Source: CAVUAT01 sp963848045 (lineage in GTDB: Bacteria > Actinomycetota > Thermoleophilia > Solirubrobacterales > 70-9). Taken from it: a DNA stretch of 64,000 nt. This document shows positions 63,370 to 64,000 of the stretch, one piece after another. Location: positions 1 to 64,000 of the forward strand of contig CAWKCC010000003.1 of assembly GCA_963848045.1 (NCBI GenBank). Direction: 5' to 3'. The notes beneath the pieces were generated by a model. The model was not told the origin of the DNA. It was given only the letters and a program-made list of their open reading frames with translations, and did no database searches. Numbering within the stretch: position 1 is the stretch's first letter; every line of letters starts with the position of its first letter. The position numbers and the translations under genes are program-made.

Positions 63370-64000
63370 ATGGGGCTGAAGCTCGGACTCAACCTCGGCT
63401 ACTGGGGAATCGGCCCCCAGGGTGACGAGGCCGTGGACCTGGTGCAGGCGGTCGAGAAGGCCGGCTTCGACTCGGTCTGGGCGGCCGAGTCCTACGGCTC
63501 CGACGCGGTCAGCGTCCTCGCCTATCTGGCGGCCAAGACCGAGACGATCCAGCTGGGTGCGGCGATCATGCAGGTCCCCGCCCGCCCGCCGGCGGCCGCG
63601 GCGATGGCCGGCGCGACGATTGACGCCCTCTCAGGCGGGCGCTTCATCTTCGGCTTCGGTCCCTCGGGCCCGCAGGTCTCCGAAGGCTGGTACGGCGTGC
63701 CCTACGCCAAGCCCTGGGGCCGCACCCGCGAGTACGTCGAGATCGTCAAGGAGATCATCGCCCGCGAGGGCCGCCTCGAGCACGCCGGCGAGCACTTCAC
63801 CCTGCCGCTGAGCGAGGGCGAGGGCGTCACCGGCCAGGGCAAGGCCCTGAAGCTCAATTTCCATCCCGTCCGCAACCACATCCCGATCTACATCGGCGCG
63901 ATCGGGCGCAAGTCGGTCGAGTTCGCCGCCGAGGCCGCCGACGGCTGGATCCCGATCTTCTTCTCGGTCGACAAGTGGGAGGAGACCTGGGGAGAGCACA
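63370..64000 (+). CDS. Luciferase-like (F420-dependent) oxidoreductase, partial at window end
   Basis: The first 210 residues of a luciferase-family TIM-barrel oxidoreductase; the gene continues past the window. LKLGLNLGYWGIGPQGDEAVDLVQAVEKAGFDSVWAAES opens the barrel, LGAAIMQVPARPPAAAAMAGATIDALSGGRFIFGFGPSGPQVSEGW is the characteristic nucleotide-binding block, and IPIYIGAIGRKSVEFAAEAADGW follows. This matches the actinobacterial F420-dependent LLM class (often about 340 residues). It would use reduced F420 rather than FMN; the substrate is unknown. Confidence 0.9.
   Translation, partial: MGLKLGLNLGYWGIGPQGDEAVDLVQAVEKAGFDSVWAAESYGSDAVSVLAYLAAKTETIQLGAAIMQVPARPPAAAAMAGATIDALSGGRFIFGFGPSGPQVSEGWYGVPYAKPWGRTREYVEIVKEIIAREGRLEHAGEHFTLPLSEGEGVTGQGKALKLNFHPVRNHIPIYIGAIGRKSVEFAAEAADGWIPIFFSVDKWEETWGEH

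Overview
The window is a very GC-rich actinobacterial chromosome segment. The gene content fits class Thermoleophilia (Solirubrobacterales-like); this is inferred from gene families and composition, not from a marker gene. Supporting signs are a DsbA/VKOR oxidative-folding pair, a NHEJ ligase D split into three separate genes, a luciferase-like F420-type oxidoreductase, DUF4126, AIM24 and DUF5679 proteins, and lineage-type secreted Lys-rich and Cys-rich proteins. Many genes have a TAnnnT -10 box ending only 6-10 nt before the start codon and no Shine-Dalgarno sequence, so leaderless mRNAs appear common.

Region by region. 0-1.9 kb holds a DUF2283 protein and an acyl-CoA dehydrogenase with an operator-like palindrome. 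1.9-2.5 kb is a scar: the 3' half of a tRNA-Arg(ACG) gene, a hairpin and a decayed reading frame. 2.5-10.6 kb is accessory in character. It has an overlapping minus-strand operon (sigma-70-like factor, HTH-like protein, ImmA/IrrE-type metallopeptidase), two distantly related proteins sharing an uncharacterised CxCGLYA domain, each preceded by a small coupled ORF, an ABC exporter, a TPR protein, a basic small protein and a 5'-truncated VapC-type toxin. Three of these transcription units share a promoter-like motif (GTCAGG, 11-12 nt, GCGGCGACC) placed where the leaderless -10 box normally sits. This is the best candidate for an undescribed regulon.

10.6-31 kb is mainly metabolic and housekeeping: aldo/keto reductase, Baeyer-Villiger-type monooxygenase with a TetR regulator (joined in one frame by an apparent indel), AIM24 protein, GGDEF-EAL protein, M32 carboxypeptidase, TauE exporter, SrpA-like catalase, AI-2E-type permease, an oxidoreductase/GNAT/hydrolase/VOC operon and methylmalonate-semialdehyde dehydrogenase. 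31-36.5 kb carries the LigD phosphoesterase, VKOR and DsbA genes, a Nudix hydrolase, MsrA and an RTX-like calcium-binding protein.

36.4-49 kb holds an amine oxidase/amidase pair, MBL hydrolase, PAS protein, MarR regulator, thiolase, two paralogous secreted Cys-repeat proteins around a DUF4126 gene, an ECF sigma factor with an unusual membrane partner, and a long acyl-CoA dehydrogenase. 49-64 kb holds a lipoprotein, L-2-hydroxyglutarate oxidase, LigD ligase and polymerase genes, a membrane protein fused to a PI-PLC-like domain, an enoyl-CoA hydratase, a second ABC exporter, pyruvate kinase, a P-type ATPase and the start of an F420-type oxidoreductase that runs off the end. Several genes show isolated one-base frame problems, so some apparent oddities may be sequencing or assembly errors.
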